From Molanna angustata (taxonomy: Eukaryota; Arthropoda; Insecta; Trichoptera; Molannidae): DNA of 64,000 bases. The notes under the pieces were generated by a model. The model did no database searches and had not been told where the DNA came from. It saw only the letters and a list, made by a program, of their open reading frames with translations. Shown piece after piece: positions 63,746 to 64,000 of this stretch. The position numbers and the translations under genes were made by a program. The number at the start of each line of letters is the position of its first letter. Position 1 is the first letter of the stretch. Location of the stretch: the NCBI GenBank assembly GCA_963576475.1, contig OY754970.1, positions 30,719,780 to 30,783,779 on the forward strand, written 5' to 3'.

Positions 63746-64000
63746 ATTGTAATATATTGATGTTGCGCCTTACAACAGTCAATTTTTATAACTGATAGGC
63801 ATAATACGAGTTTGCACGAATCAGGAGATCGGCATTCTTCGGGAGTTGGGAGATTAATATAAACGAGTTTCTGGAGTGAAGCCGGGGCTTGATTGATCGT
63901 GGTTGGATCATTTATAGTGCTCTCAAGTTGTGGTTCATTTGTATAATATTATTGTACTTCTATCATAAATATCTCATTACTAACTGTATTCAATAATAAA
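63746..64000. other. Intergenic, no gene seen
   Basis: Short terminal stretch without recognised signatures. Confidence 0.35.

Overview
The window looks like repeat-rich, AT-rich non-coding DNA from an insect or a close arthropod relative. Nearly every recognisable protein signature belongs to a transposable element, and I found no convincing host protein gene, rRNA gene or functional tRNA gene. The insect assignment rests on the element mix: I-, Jockey/CR1-, R1- and RTE-like LINEs, mariner/IS630-like DNA transposons, Penelope-like elements and tRNA-derived SINEs. Scattered GTAGGTAC-type and CCTAAC-type words fit Lepidoptera or Hemiptera, but the order cannot be fixed from the sequence alone.

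Layout. 0-20 kb is a graveyard of truncated LINE tails (R1-like at 1.3 kb; CR1-like at 2.4, 7.0, 10.0 and 19.3 kb; RTE-like at 0.3, 3.9, 5.8, 15.2 and 17.3 kb), SINEs and two tandem triplications (10.6 and 11.5 kb). 20.6-21.6 kb holds the best copy of a 1-kb interspersed repeat (family A). Beside it is the only apparently intact autonomous element: a full-length I-superfamily LINE (21676-27344) with two uninterrupted ORFs, a poly(A) tail and target-site duplications (TSDs). 27.6-33 kb holds a tetranucleotide microsatellite, a nested TIR element, a SINE, and a LINE fragment joined through a 300-bp TG tract to an inverted family A copy. 33.4-35.6 kb is a minisatellite followed by a tandem array of palindromes. 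36-43 kb carries SINEs, two more family A copies and a CR1-like LINE lying inside a minisatellite. 43-48.6 kb holds fold-back elements, a TIR family, tandem duplications and a Penelope-like element. 49-64 kb holds degenerate Jockey-like LINEs, a TIR-bounded IS630/Tc1-type relic, a nested LINE pair, a nearly intact LINE 3' half (60.0-61.7 kb) and a last small Penelope-like relic.

The most interesting signal is a set of four very short Penelope-like elements (28.7, 39.6, 47.8 and 63.6 kb). Each has long terminal inverted repeats carrying the 3' half of a type I hammerhead ribozyme. Two retain only a GIY-YIG endonuclease module and two encode nothing recognisable. The 39.6-kb copy has every catalytic hammerhead nucleotide and foldable stems. 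In all four the stem III segment is a different self-complementary hexamer, which suggests selection for a dimeric ribozyme. Three copies are bounded by 12-14 bp direct repeats.

The elements interact mainly by nesting. A Penelope-like copy sits inside family A, another inside TIR family B, a LINE inside a CR1-like tail, and a MITE-like element inside the palindrome array. This gives a relative order of insertion.
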